Made by a program: the position numbers and the translations under genes
Source: Suillus spraguei
Taxonomy: Eukaryota > Basidiomycota > Agaricomycetes > Boletales > Suillaceae
Direction: 5' to 3'
Assembly (NCBI GenBank): GCA_016800925.1
Contig: JABCPU010000861.1
Span: 1-23,288, forward strand
Length of the DNA stretch: 23,288 nt
Notes under the pieces: generated by a model
Databases searched by the model: none
What the model saw: only the letters and a program-made list of their open reading frames with translations
Told to the model about the DNA's origin: nothing
Part shown: piece by piece, positions 9,323-18,829 of the stretch
Numbering within the stretch: position 1 is the first letter of the stretch
Layout: each line of letters opens with the position of its first letter

Positions 9323-9798
9323 TGTTACAGTTGTACGTGCCCCTATTCATTCTCTCCTTGTCTCCCTTACTTGTACATTACATAACGGGATTCTGACTCA
9401 TATGCTCAACACATCTGTACTATAGTTGCCTTCCTCCTTTGGATATGTACATACGTTCTCACGTCTCTTTTGGTCCATGTGCACATATTGGCCTATTTAA
9501 GCACGTTGTACTACGCTTGTATACTTTACTTTAGTCTTACTGGGTTTTACCTGGAATATCCTTCGCTTAGGCCTCCAACCTAAGTCATCTTGAATCATCT
9601 CTAAGTCTGAGCACTCCTTAGCCTTAGTCTCTATTCTCGTAGAACCTCTCAGATCTATCTTTGAGGCTGAACCCTTGATCGTACTCGGAACGCGTTCCTT
9701 GTACTCTTACCTTGTCCTCTTCTGGACATTGTAGAACTTCCCAGCAGACCGTCTGTGTCTTTTCACTGTCGCTGGAGATGCCACCCCAGTTTGTAACA
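9323..9798 (+). repeat. 3' LTR of copy A
   Basis: 476 bp, TGTTACA to GTAACA. The self-primer sequence has one change here (ACTTTAGTCTT). It is followed directly by integrase sequence of copy C, not by host DNA. Confidence 0.92.
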
Positions 9799-10393
9799 CT
9801 ATCTGATGATGGGATATGAACCACGCGCCATCCCTCACCTGATCCCTGACTCATCCGTCCCTGCAGCAGAAGATCAAGTACGATCCCTGCAGAAGATAAG
9901 AGAAGAAGCAATCACCTGCCATAACATTGCGATGCAAACAATGGCCGAATGATCCCGAGGAGAAAAGTATACTCCATGGAAGATCAGAGATAAGGTCTAG
10001 CTATCTGCTGCTAATCTTAGACTTAAACTCCCATCGTGGAAACTTGCACTGAAACGATACGGACCTTTCCCAATCATCGATGTCTTATCGCCCATCACAC
10101 TCAAACTCCCTCCACAATGGAAGATTCATCCCACCTTCCATGCTTCTGTCTTATTGTCCTATAGCAAAACAGACGTACACGGCCCGAACTTCCCCGAACC
10201 ACTGCCTGATATTATTGAAGAAGAAGAATACAAAGTAGAAGCAATTCTTTCCCATAAAGGAACCAGCATTCGCCGACGCTATCTTGTGTCTTGGAAAGGA
10301 TATTCATCGGGAGATAATGAATGGCTCCCAGGAAAGAACTTGAAGAACTCCGCTCGAATCCTGAATGCTTATAAGAAGCAACATTACCTCTAA
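9799..10393 (+). pseudogene. pol: Pol 3' fragment of copy C (integrase C-terminus and chromodomain)
   Basis: Starts at YLMMGYEPRAIPHL of the integrase core, just after A's 3' LTR. It has TGA at 9950-9952 (CGA in B) and TAG at 9998-10000 (TGG in B), and a 6-bp in-frame loss near 10098. The GPF motif is followed by an intact-looking chromodomain (about 10215-10375: VEAILSHKG, then YLVSWKGYSSGDNEWLP). The final stretch 10154-10393 is open. It cannot be functional without the upstream domains. Confidence 0.85.
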
Positions 10394-10448
10394 TTATTCT
10401 TCAGTCAATCAAATCGCACAAGCACTTGATCAACTAAAGCCTTTCGAA

Positions 10449-10727
10449 ATGTCTTTTCCCACTGCATACATCACCCCCGTCACTATTGCCAACAATGACT
10501 CTGATTTCGACGCAGAAAACTACGGAACCCTTGCCACTGAAATCGACAACACCTCTTATATTGAAGCTGCCCTTCTATGTGAAGGACACGCCCTTAAAAT
10601 TGAAAGAATCCTCACCGAAAGAGGTGCCTTCCCTGCTTTACTTCTTGTCAACATCATCCGCACCACCACCCTCATCGAAACTACCATCAATGAAACCACA
10701 GAAATCACGTACCACCAGCGCATCTTA
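10449..10727 (+). pseudogene. ORF3 of copy C, first piece
   Basis: Begins MSFPTAYITP, close to A and B. The frame is already open from an ATG at 10365 that lies inside the end of pol. It is cut at 10727 by the solo LTR, and the next piece resumes at 11207 after the duplicated TCTTA. Confidence 0.85.
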
Positions 10728-11201
10728 TGTTACAGTTGTACGTGCCCTTATTCATTTTCCTTTATTTCCTTACTTGTATATCATGTTACATGACTCTGAC
10801 TCATATGCTCAACGCATCTGTACAACACATGCCTTCCTTATTAGGATACGCAGTTACGCTCTCATGGTTACTTGGTCTGTGCGCACATATTGGCCTATTT
10901 AAGCACAGTGTACTTGTAGTAGATTCCCTACTTTAATCTTACTGGGTTTTGCCTGGAATCTCCTTCGCTTAGGCCTCCAACCTAAGTCGTCTTGAATCGT
11001 CTCTAAGCCTAAGCACTCCTTAGCCTTAGTCTCTATTCTCGTGGATACCTCTTAGACTTGTCTTTGAGGCTGAACCCTTGATCGTACTCGGAACACGTTC
11101 CTTGTACTTTCACCTTGTCCTCTTCTGGACATTGTAAGAACTCCCAGCAGACCGACTGTGTCTTCTCACTGTCGCTGGTGACGCCATCCCAGTTCGTAAC
11201 A
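10728..11201 (+). mobile_element. Solo LTR with 5-bp target duplication TCTTA
   Basis: 474 bp, TGTTACA to GTAACA, flanked by TCTTA at 10723-10727 and 11202-11206. The undisrupted site in copy A reads CATCTTACATC, with one TCTTA. It is probably what remains after LTR-LTR recombination of a full element. It belongs to the B-type LTR subfamily: it shares the AGTGTACTTGTAGTAG segment before the self-primer and the GGATACCTC variant with B. Confidence 0.93.
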
Positions 11202-11339
11202 TCTTACATCTACAGAAACGCATTCGTTCTTACGCTATGCTGTTGCTTCCCTGTTCTTTTAAGAGCGATGTTGAAGAAGCTATTCACATTGTGGCCAAAC
11301 ATTGAGCAGGTGTTGCTCGACCTCCCTCTCCGCAAAGAG
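11202..11339 (+). pseudogene. ORF3 of copy C, middle piece
   Basis: 138 bp matching A's ORF3 from the KRIRSYAMLLLP region to the ARPP linker, with TGA at 11303-11305 where A has CGA. It is bounded by the solo LTR on the left and copy B on the right. Confidence 0.85.
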
Positions 11340-11812
11340 TGTTACGAACTGGGGTGGCGTCACCAGCGACAGTGAAAAGACACAGACGGTCTGCTGGGAG
11401 TTCTTACAATGTCCAAAAAAGGACAAGGTGAAAGTACAAGGAACACGTTCCGAGTACGATCAAGGGTTCAGCCTCAAAGACAAGTCTAAGAGGTATCCGC
11501 GAGAATAGAGACTAAGGCTAAGGAGTGCTTAGACTTAGAGACGGTTCAAGACGACTTAGGTTGGAGACCTAAGCGAAGGAGATTCCAGGTAAAACCCAGT
11601 AAGATTAAAGTAGGGAATCTACTACAAGTACACTGTGCTTAAATAGGCCAATATATGTGCACAGACCAAGAGACATGAGAATGTAAGTGCATATCCAAAG
11701 AAGGAAGGCAACTATAGTACAGATGCGTTGAGCATATGAGTCAGAATCATGTTACGTAATATACAAGGTAAATGAAGTAAGAAAATGAATAGGGGCACAT
11801 ACGATTGTAACA
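11340..11812 (-). repeat. 3' LTR of copy B
   Basis: 473 bp, the reference form for this copy, without the minisatellite present in its 5' partner. It carries the self-primer sequence and the TATTTAAG box on the minus strand. Confidence 0.95.
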
Positions 11813-11815
11813 TTA

Positions 11816-11825
11816 CCCCCTTTTT
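11816..11825 (-). other. Polypurine tract, copy B
   Basis: AAAAAGGGGG on the minus strand, then TAA and the 3' LTR. Confidence 0.85.
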
Positions 11826-11830
11826 ACACG

Positions 11831-11847
11831 TAAAGTCACCGACTTTA
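11831..11847 (-). other. 7-bp hairpin at the ORF3 stop, copy B
   Basis: TAAAGTC-GGT-GACTTTA, identical to copy A. The ORF3 stop TAA (11845-11847) forms part of the stem. Confidence 0.55.
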
Positions 11848-13398
11848 CTCACTTTGATTCGCATAGTAAATGGGGTCATCGCTGAATTCGTAGTCTTCAT
11901 CAGCAAACGACCCACTCATCATATACTTGGCTTCTTCAAGACCAGCGCGATGTTTAGAGTCTCTCCGCTTCTCCGCCTGAATTCGTTCATCGTCAAGCTG
12001 TTTCTCCCAAATACGAAGTGCGTCATAGAATCCTTCATCCTTCCAAGTTAACTCGAAGGGAGGAGGCCCGACTCGTTGAGGGCAGTAAAGGGATAAATGA
12101 GTGGGCGACCAATATCTGCAAACCTTGCACTGATATTCCGCGCAATTCTTCTGACGATGTCCAAGCAATCCACAGACACGGCACTTCATGTTCTCGTCAG
12201 GGTTGGAATGGGCTTTGCGTAAAGGTGATGGGGAAATGATAGGTGTGGGACTGGTGGATCTGGCGCGCTTCTTCCCCTTGTTCCGTTTCATGCGCTTTAA
12301 GACAAGGGTATTTTCGCGCCTGAGCTGTGCTTGCTGAGTAGAAGTGAGGGTGTATGCAGATTCAGGGAGGTCAGGAGTACTCCCTCGTTCAGCAATCTTT
12401 AGAAGTTCGTCGGAGGAAGATGGAGTAGTGGTGCCGAAGTCTTTTACTAAGACTGGTGGAACGGGATCCATAGGACCAAATGATGATGGAATGGACATTG
12501 GAGGATGTATGTGAAGGTCGCGAAGTCGGGGGCCGAGTGTTACCAACTCAGTGGCAGGAATACCTAGCAATTTAGTGGCCTCACACTGCTCTTTTGTGCA
12601 GGGTTTGTACAACCAGTCGGGGCAATCAAGAGTGGTTGTCACGAGGGATGACGAGGTTGGCTGTATAATGGGAGATGGTGTTCGAGGGGATGCAAGGTCA
12701 GACTGTGTTTGTTGCAATTCAGTGATAGTTTCCTCAACTAGGTTTCTGGCTGTTCTGGTTTCAGCGACCGACTTTTGGATGGTTGTGACGACTTCATTCG
12801 TGAGTTGTCCGATCTCTTGGACAGCAGTGTATAAGCCAGTAAGGGCATCAAGACTAGAATAAGTGCGTGAAGAGGAGGGTGCTGGGATAGGAAGTGGCGT
12901 ATCTTCCTGCGGAGAGGGAGGTCGAGCAACACCTGCTCGGCGTTCGGCAATGATGTGAATAGCTTCTTCAACATCATTCTTAAAAGAATTGGGAAGCAAC
13001 AGCATAGCATAAGCACGAATGCGTTTTTGAAGATGAACGAGACGGTGACGGAGTGTGATTTCTGTAGTTTCTTTAGCGGTGGCTTTGATGAGGGCTGCGG
13101 TGCGGATGATGTTGACGATGAGTAGAGCAGGGAAAGCACCTCTTTCAGTGAGGATTCTTTTGATTTCAAGGGCATGTCCCTCGCAGAGGATGGCGGCTTC
13201 GATGTAGGAGGTGTTATCAATTTCTGTGGTGATGTTTCCATATTGTTCGACTTCAGAGTCGGAATCATTGGTGGCGGCAATGACGGGTGTGATGTAAGCA
13301 GTGGGGAAAGACATTTCGAGGTGGTAGTTAATCAGGTGCTTGACGCGAGTTGATTTGACTAAGGAATAATCAAAGGGCGTGTTGCTTCTTATAAGCAT
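11845..13398 (-). CDS. ORF3, copy B: intact zinc-knuckle protein in the env position
   Basis: 517 codons from ATG 13398, or 489 aa from the internal ATG at 13314 (MSFPTAY), where similarity to A begins. I do not recognise the family. Counted from 13314, residues about 30-130 are helix-rich, about 160-225 coiled-coil-like (GLYTAVQEIGQLTNEVV through LVEETITELQQTQSD), then a Pro/Ser-rich stretch and a Lys/Arg-rich patch (RMKRNKGKKRARS). Two zinc knuckles span about 378-411 (C-X2-C-X4-H-X4-C and C-X2-C-X6-H-X4-C), and the tail is acidic. A nucleic-acid-binding, Gag-like accessory role is inferred. The absence of a signal peptide and membrane segment argues against an envelope protein. The 13398 ATG lies within the last pol codons (29-nt overlap, plus 1 frame), so expression may use reinitiation, frameshifting or a separate mRNA. 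Confidence 0.82.
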   Translation of the reverse strand: MLIRSNTPFDYSLVKSTRVKHLINYHLEMSFPTAYITPVIAATNDSDSEVEQYGNITTEIDNTSYIEAAILCEGHALEIKRILTERGAFPALLIVNIIRTAALIKATAKETTEITLRHRLVHLQKRIRAYAMLLLPNSFKNDVEEAIHIIAERRAGVARPPSPQEDTPLPIPAPSSSRTYSSLDALTGLYTAVQEIGQLTNEVVTTIQKSVAETRTARNLVEETITELQQTQSDLASPRTPSPIIQPTSSSLVTTTLDCPDWLYKPCTKEQCEATKLLGIPATELVTLGPRLRDLHIHPPMSIPSSFGPMDPVPPVLVKDFGTTTPSSSDELLKIAERGSTPDLPESAYTLTSTQQAQLRRENTLVLKRMKRNKGKKRARSTSPTPIISPSPLRKAHSNPDENMKCRVCGLLGHRQKNCAEYQCKVCRYWSPTHLSLYCPQRVGPPPFELTWKDEGFYDALRIWEKQLDDERIQAEKRRDSKHRAGLEEAKYMMSGSFADEDYEFSDDPIYYANQSE

Positions 13399-15390
13399 TC
13401 AGGATTCGAGCGGAGTTCTTCAAATTCTTTTCTGGGAGCCATTCGTTATCTCCCGATGAGTATCCTTTCCACGAAACAAGATAATGTCGGCGATTACCGG
13501 TTCCTTTGTGAGAAAGAATCGCTTCGATTTCATATTCTTCCTCTTCTTCGATGATGTCAGGTGGTGGTTCAGGGAAGTTCGGTCCGTGTACGTCTGTTTC
13601 GCTATAGGATGATAAGACAGAAGCATGGAACGTGGGGTGGATCTTCCACTGCGGCGGGAGCTGGAGCGTGAACGTGATGGGAGATAAGACATCGACGATT
13701 GGGAAAGGTCCGTATCGTTTCGGAGCAAGCTTCCTTGACGGGAGCTTAAGTCTAAGATTAGCGGCAGATAGCCAAACCTTATCTCCGATCTTCCATGGAG
13801 TGTACTTATCTCCTCGGGATCGTTCGGCCATTGTTTGCATTGCAATGTTATGGCAAGCGATTGCTTCTTCTCTTATCTTCTGCAGAGATCGTACTCGATC
13901 TTCTGCTGCAGGGACGGATGAATCAGGGATTAGGTGGGGAATGGCACGTGGTTCGTATCCCATCATCAAATAGAAGGGTGATGCGTTCCTTGCATCATGT
14001 TTTCGGTGGTTGTGAACGAATTCGGCGATTGGTAGGTGTTCTACCCAGTCTTCAGGGTTGTTACGGCAGTAGATGCGAAGGTATGTTTCAAGTTCTTGAT
14101 TTAACCTTTCAGTTTGACCATCAGTCTGTGGGTGATAAGCTGTAGATGGAGCAATGACGTAGTCGAGAAGTCGGGCAAGTTCCTTTGAGAAGCGAGATAG
14201 GAATTGCGGTCCTCGATCCGAAATGACTTTGTCATGGAGTCCAAATCGTCGATAGACATGTTTCAAAAATAGCTTAGCAACACCTTCGGAGGTGATAGTT
14301 TTCAGACAAGGAATAATAATTACCCCCTTCGTAAGGCCATGGTCTACCACGACCATGATACTGTCAAAGCCTCCAGAGATGGGGAGGTCAGTGATAAGAT
14401 CAACAGAGACCTGGGAGAATGGGCGAACAGCCGACGAGGGAATAGGCGTGAGCGGAGGTCGAACGGGGTGAGTATCCGCTTTCATTTGCTGACAAAGGGC
14501 GCAACCCTCAACATATTTCCGAATATAAGAGCCCATTGCAGGCCACCATGCTTCCCGTTTCACGAGTTCTTCAGTTTTGAATCTACCGGGATGTCCCGCG
14601 GTAGGATGATCATGATACCTTTTCAGGATATCGGAGCGATGCGCCGGTGGAATGTAAGCGCGATTTTTAAAATAGAGGACGTTCTCCTCAATCTTCCAGT
14701 CAGAGAGTGCTGATTTTATCGGGGGAAGGCATACGCCATCAAGGGCATCAGACGCCGTTTTGAAAACAGGGTCGTCGAGGGGGTCAGAGGATGATAGCAC
14801 ATCCTTCAAATCGGTATCAATAAGACGAACGAATAGAGCGTCAGGGAGGAGGGTCTGGTCCTCGTTATCATCTTTGCCAGAGTCATAATCAGGCCGGCGG
14901 GATAGTGCATCAGGTATTGCTAATTTAGTACCTGCAACGTGATGCAGTTCGATGTCATAGATAGACAAAATCAGTTGCCAAGTGCTTGGCGGCGGGTAAG
15001 CTTCTGTGCACTTCTAAAGTACAGAAGGTTCTTGTGGTCGGTGAATACCAGGACGGGATGTGGATTTCCTTCGAGGTAATGACGCCATTCGTTCAATGCC
15101 CGGATCACGGCAAGGAGTTCCCGATCAAAGATCTGATAGTTTCGTTCTGCGGGGTTTAAGGACTGTGAGAGATATGCACATGGGTGGTAGACACCGTTCT
15201 CATCAGTCTGTAGTAGAACTCCACCAGTTGCTACGAGCGAAGCGTCGGTAGCAATAGCAAATTGCCGGGAAGGGTCAGGGTTACGGAGTACTGGTTGGGA
15301 TGTGAAACATTGTTTCAGTTCCTCGAAGGTGTCCATACATTCGGTTGACCATTCAAAGGCCTTATCTTTCTTTGTTAAATCGATAAGGGG
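13370..15390 (-). pseudogene. pol: Pol, copy B, 3' part: RNase H, integrase, chromodomain
   Basis: Follows the TGA at 15391-15393 in the same frame. The first piece (to 14971) is the RNase H core ([39 protein letters not shown]). A 1-bp deletion near 14979 (A has CAT, B has CT) shifts the frame. From 14968 to the stop at 13370-13372 a 532-aa frame is open. It holds the rest of RNase H, the integrase HHCC zinc finger (HDHPTAGHPG, then CALCQQ), the DDE core ([28 protein letters not shown]), the GPF motif (RYGPFPIVDVL) and a C-terminal chromodomain (YLVSWKGYSSGDNEWLP). The integrase and chromodomain look intact. Chromodomains in this class steer integration to marked chromatin; that role is known for the family and not shown here. 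Confidence 0.9.
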
Positions 15391-17475
15391 TCAAGCGATA
15401 TCAGAGTAGTGGGAAATGAACGTGCGGTAGAAGTTGCAAAAGCCGAGGAATGACCGAACATCTTTTACAGATCTCGGGACTGGCCATTCGGAGATTCCCT
15501 TGGTTTTGGCGGTATCCATAGCAACTTGTCCGGGGCGAATGATCATTCCAAGGTATTCCACTTCTTCTGCATCAAAGGTGCATTTCTCCGGTTTTAAGAA
15601 CAGGTGTTCTTTTCGTATTTTCATCAAAATTCGTCTCGTCCGTTCACGATGTTCTGCCATAGTTGTAGAGAAAATCAGGATATCGTCCATATAGATAACC
15701 ATCCATCCTTCATTGATTTCTTGTTGAAAGGTGCGATTCATGTATGCTTGAAAAGTTGCTGGGGAATTGCAGAGGCCAAAGAACATGACGTTTGGTTCAA
15801 AGAGGCCAAATTCCGTGGTAAAAGCAGCTTTCCACCTATCATCAGGATGGATGCGAATGTTGTTATAACCGGACCGGATATCCATTTTCGTAAAGAACCG
15901 TGCGTTATGAAGACGTGCAACAAGGGAAATAGGGAGTGGAAGTGGGTAAGCGTTCTTGACTGTCCAATCATTGATGTAGCGATAATCTTGACAGGGACGC
16001 AGTTCTCCGCTCTTCTTTCCCACAAAGAAGAAGCCACTAGCTTGAGGTGACTTCGATTCTGAGATAAAACCTTTTGCAACGTTTTCATCGATAAACATTT
16101 TGACAGCAGCGCGTTCTTTTTCCGATAACGGGTAAACCTTAGACGTGCGAGGGATAAAACCGGGTTTGGTATCGATCCGATGATCGATACCAGGGCGTTC
16201 AGGGGGTAGTTTGTTTAATCCGTCTTTAGCAAAGACGTCTGTGAAGTCGTGCAAATAATCCGGGACCAATTCTTCGAAAGATTTCTTTTTCTTTTCCTTC
16301 TCATCTGTGGCGAATTCCTGAGCTTTGTTACTATATTTCGGAGGAGGGAGAGGAATTGTGGAGTAGTCGGAGGATTGTTTGAGTTGAGAAGTTCCATCAC
16401 GTGTCAAGGGTGTATCCATGGATACTTCTTCTATGATCCTCATGCTAATCCCATCGGTATCGTACTCCACAAGAAATTCTCCATCTCCTAGTTCATACGA
16501 GGAAATTTCGCGTACCTCTGGCGCATGCCAGACGTCGTTCATGGTGTCGAATTGGTCATCATCCTCAGTTGGGATCAACGAGGGCACGGGTTCTTCTTTA
16601 TCGGGGATTTCTTCTATTGAAGCTGAAAGAGTTTTCGGGGGAACGAAAAACTTAGATAATTTCGGTACATTGGTGTTTCGCCCTGGGAGTTCTTCTTCCG
16701 GTTTTCTCTTTCCCTGTTTCTGTTCTTCTATTGGCCGCTGCTCAATAGGTCCTTGTCCGATCCGATGCTCGGGTTCGGATTCATTCTTGTGCTTTTCCGC
16801 GCAGGGAATTGGTGATACTGCTCGTGGCAGTTGTACACGAGGGGTGGGTTCTGCAGTACGTGGCATTCGTACTTCTGGCTCAGGGTTTTCAGGAGCATCA
16901 ATAGGAGGAATGATGAAAGGTTTCGGAAGACGGGAATGTTGCCATCTGGTATGGTGGTTGAAAAGTTGGGGCAACCCATTCTTCTTTCGATCTTCGTCCA
17001 TATCGATTTCGATCTCGTCTGATTTCTCTGTCCATGAAAGGACAAGTGTTTCAGCAGCCCAATCTATAATTGGGTTCATTGCTCGTAACCATGGGATTCC
17101 AAGGAGGATTTGATCTCTCCTTCCTAGTTTGGTGATGTTGAATTTTCCATACATGGTTCGGTCGTCAATTTTGACCACTAGGAGGCAGTAGTGCGTAATT
17201 GGTCCTCCTTTTATGAGGGTTCCATCTGCCATTGTAACTCGAAATGGTTCTTTGAGTTTTCGTCGTGTGATTTGATGGAGTTTCACAAACTCTTCTGAGA
17301 TGAATGTGCCTGCTGCTCCTGAATCGATAACAGCAGTGGTGTAGACGGATTTCAAGCGAGTATGCGAGTGAAGGGTGATAGGGACACGAAGTTCTTTTCT
17401 TTCACCTACAGCGCGTACAAGTCTTAGTATTACATTGGGAGAAACATACGTCGAGTCTTTGTTTCTCCAAGTCAA
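15391..17475 (-). pseudogene. pol: Pol, copy B, 5' part: protease and reverse transcriptase, ending at TGA
   Basis: An open frame of 694 codons that enters from gag in the minus 1 frame near 17475 (a TTG codon, so not an independent ATG start). The aspartic protease motif DSGA is at residues 51-54 with FISEEFVKL after it. A Pro/Glu-rich linker spans about 180-330. RT has KMDIRSGYNNI (motif A Asp), the FGLCNSPATFQ region and YMDD at residues 595-598 (15693-15682), then the connection YLGMIIRPGQV and FLGFCNFYR. It stops at TGA 15391-15393, where copy A has CGA. All visible catalytic residues are present; the stop cuts off RNase H and integrase. Confidence 0.9.
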
Positions 17476-17480
17476 AAATC
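17472..17480 (-). promoter_or_regulatory. Gag-pol junction with possible minus 1 frameshift site, copy B
   Basis: The gag frame reads GAT TTT TGA; the pol frame reads GGA TTT TTG ACT. The window open in both frames is only about 9 nt and holds the same T5-plus-stop arrangement as copy A. Confidence 0.5.
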
Positions 17481-18311
17481 CTCAACAATCTGTCGCACTG
17501 TTTCTTCATCTTCTTCTTCCCCTTTGACTTCAGTTTGTCGGAGTGGGGTCTTCTTCTTTCTGTCAGGACAATTGTGGATGCGGTGTCCTGTCTTTCTGCA
17601 TCCGAAGCATTGCCCTTTCTTCATGCATTCGGATCTTTCCATATCGGAGATTCAATCTACGACCATTGCATTGGAATCACGGTTCGGAATATACCATGCA
17701 TTTCCATAGTTCTTCTTCTTCTGTTGTGGAGTATGACGCGTCCTCATGGCGTTAAGCCGATGATGGGCATTGTCAATAGCAATGCATTGCAGCACAACAT
17801 CTCTGAATATTTCGGAGACATCTCCTGTATTGAAAAGCTTGGTAAGGATACCCCAATTAAGGCCGTCTTGGAAGAACTGGATCTTCGTCGCATTGTCAGT
17901 GATCTGAGCCTTGGCTGCAAGTGCCTCAAAGTCAGCGACATAGGTGTGGAGATCTCCAGTTCCTTGTTTGAGATCCCTAAGCCTTGTGAGCGCAGTTCCT
18001 TTGGTATCCACCAGTTCAAATGCTTCTTTGAAGCTCTTCATAAAATCTGCCATCGTCCCATAACCAACTTTTTGTCCCAAAGTGTCGGTAGATTGGGCGT
18101 GTTCAAGGAATTGTTCCTTCCAAGACTTGGCATTCCTTTCGGTCATAAAGGATGTTATGTAGATGATCTTCTGCTTGTCGGTGGTGTAAAGCTTTTCATT
18201 GATGTCAAAGTGCAAATTGCACGACTGGATAAACTCGCGAGAGTTATCATGATCTCCATCAAAACCAATTGGTTGACCAATCTTGTACTCGAATTCTTTG
18301 GTTGACGACAT
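17472..18311 (-). pseudogene. gag: Gag, copy B, with one premature TGA
   Basis: 279 codons from ATG 18311 to TGA 17472-17474, interrupted by TGA 17652-17654 where A has CGA. The upstream 219 codons cover the capsid-type region (EFIQSCNLHFDINEKLY, ITSFMTERNAKSWKEQF). The lost part holds the zinc knuckle (CFGCRKTGHRIHNC), so a terminated product would lack RNA binding. The gene ends GAT TTT TGA, with pol in the minus 1 frame. In the pol frame the nearest upstream stop is TGA 17482-17484, so any shift must occur within the last few codons. Confidence 0.88.
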
Positions 18312-18420
18312 GGTGGATGATTCTTCTGGTGAGTTATACTTTCTCGATGCCTACACGCGCTGTCTTGCTGTCCGTCAGGGCTTTTCTTCTGTCAGGGGGC
18401 TTCCTCTTGACAATCTGCTC

Positions 18421-18436
18421 AGCGTACGCGTACGCT
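18421..18436. repeat. 16-bp perfect palindrome in the copy B leader
   Basis: AGCGTACGCGTACGCT is its own reverse complement. It lies in leader sequence absent from copy A. It could act as an RNA dimer or packaging stem, but this is inference only. Confidence 0.7.
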
Positions 18437-18499
18437 AGTCTGCTGATCTAGGCGATCAGGGTTCAGGGTCGAAGACTGGATAGTCGACGATCAAAATGG

Positions 18500-18510
18500 A
18501 CTTTAATCTT
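18500..18510 (-). other. Self-priming primer-binding site of copy B
   Basis: AAGATTAAAGT on the minus strand, one base after the 5' LTR. It is exactly complementary to ACTTTAATCTT of the same LTR (plus-strand positions 18962-18972), as in copy A. Confidence 0.75.
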
Positions 18511-18511
18511 T

Positions 18512-18775
18512 TGTTACGAACTGGGGTGGCGTCACCAGCGACAGTGAAAAGACACAGACGGTCTGCTGGGAGTTCTTACAATGTCCAAAAAAGGACAAGG
18601 TGAAAGTACAAGGAACACGTTCTGAGTACGATCAAGGGTTCAGCCTCAAAGACAAGTCTAAGAGGTATCCGCGAGAATAGAGACTAAGGCTAAGGAGTGC
18701 TTAGACTTAGAGACAGGAGACAGGAGATATGGGTGATGCAGGAGACAGGAGATGGGAGATGGGAGATGGGAGATG

Positions 18776-18829
<54 letters not shown>

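Larger units (their letters stand above)
2204..9798 (+). mobile_element. Ty3/gypsy chromovirus LTR retrotransposon, copy A (two LTRs, decayed)
   Basis: The 7.6-kb unit has TGTTACA...GTAACA LTRs at 2204-2676 and 9323-9798, a self-primer type PBS, gag, pol (protease, RT, RNase H, integrase, chromodomain), a third ORF, a hairpin and a polypurine tract. The domain order with RT before integrase is Ty3/gypsy, and the chromodomain makes it a chromovirus. pol and ORF3 carry stops and indels, so it is not autonomous. The flanking pentamers ACAGG and CTATC differ: the left flank is antisense pol and the right flank is sense integrase of copy C. Its two LTRs differ at dozens of sites, and the 5' LTR resembles C's 3' LTR more than its own 3' LTR. 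The unit is therefore probably a recombinant. Confidence 0.9.
18312..18511 (-). other. 5' leader of copy B
   Basis: Untranslated leader between 5' LTR and gag, about 200 nt against 128 nt in A. The ends align with A (CTTCGACCCTGAACCCTGAT, then AGAAAGTATAACTCACCAGA). B has about 70 extra bases in between, with a 16-bp perfect palindrome at 18421-18436. Confidence 0.7.

Noticed and set aside
2204..9798. Copy A as a simple insertion
   Set aside because: Its flanking pentamers (ACAGG, CTATC) do not match, and the flanks are pol pieces in opposite orientations.
11845..13398. ORF3 as a retroviral-type envelope gene
   Set aside because: No signal peptide, transmembrane segment or fusion-like region is seen; the C-terminus carries zinc knuckles.
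13632..14713. Plus-strand frames opposite the integrase of copy B (for example 13632-13973 and 14339-14713)
   Set aside because: They are antisense shadows of a conserved pol frame and have no motifs of their own.
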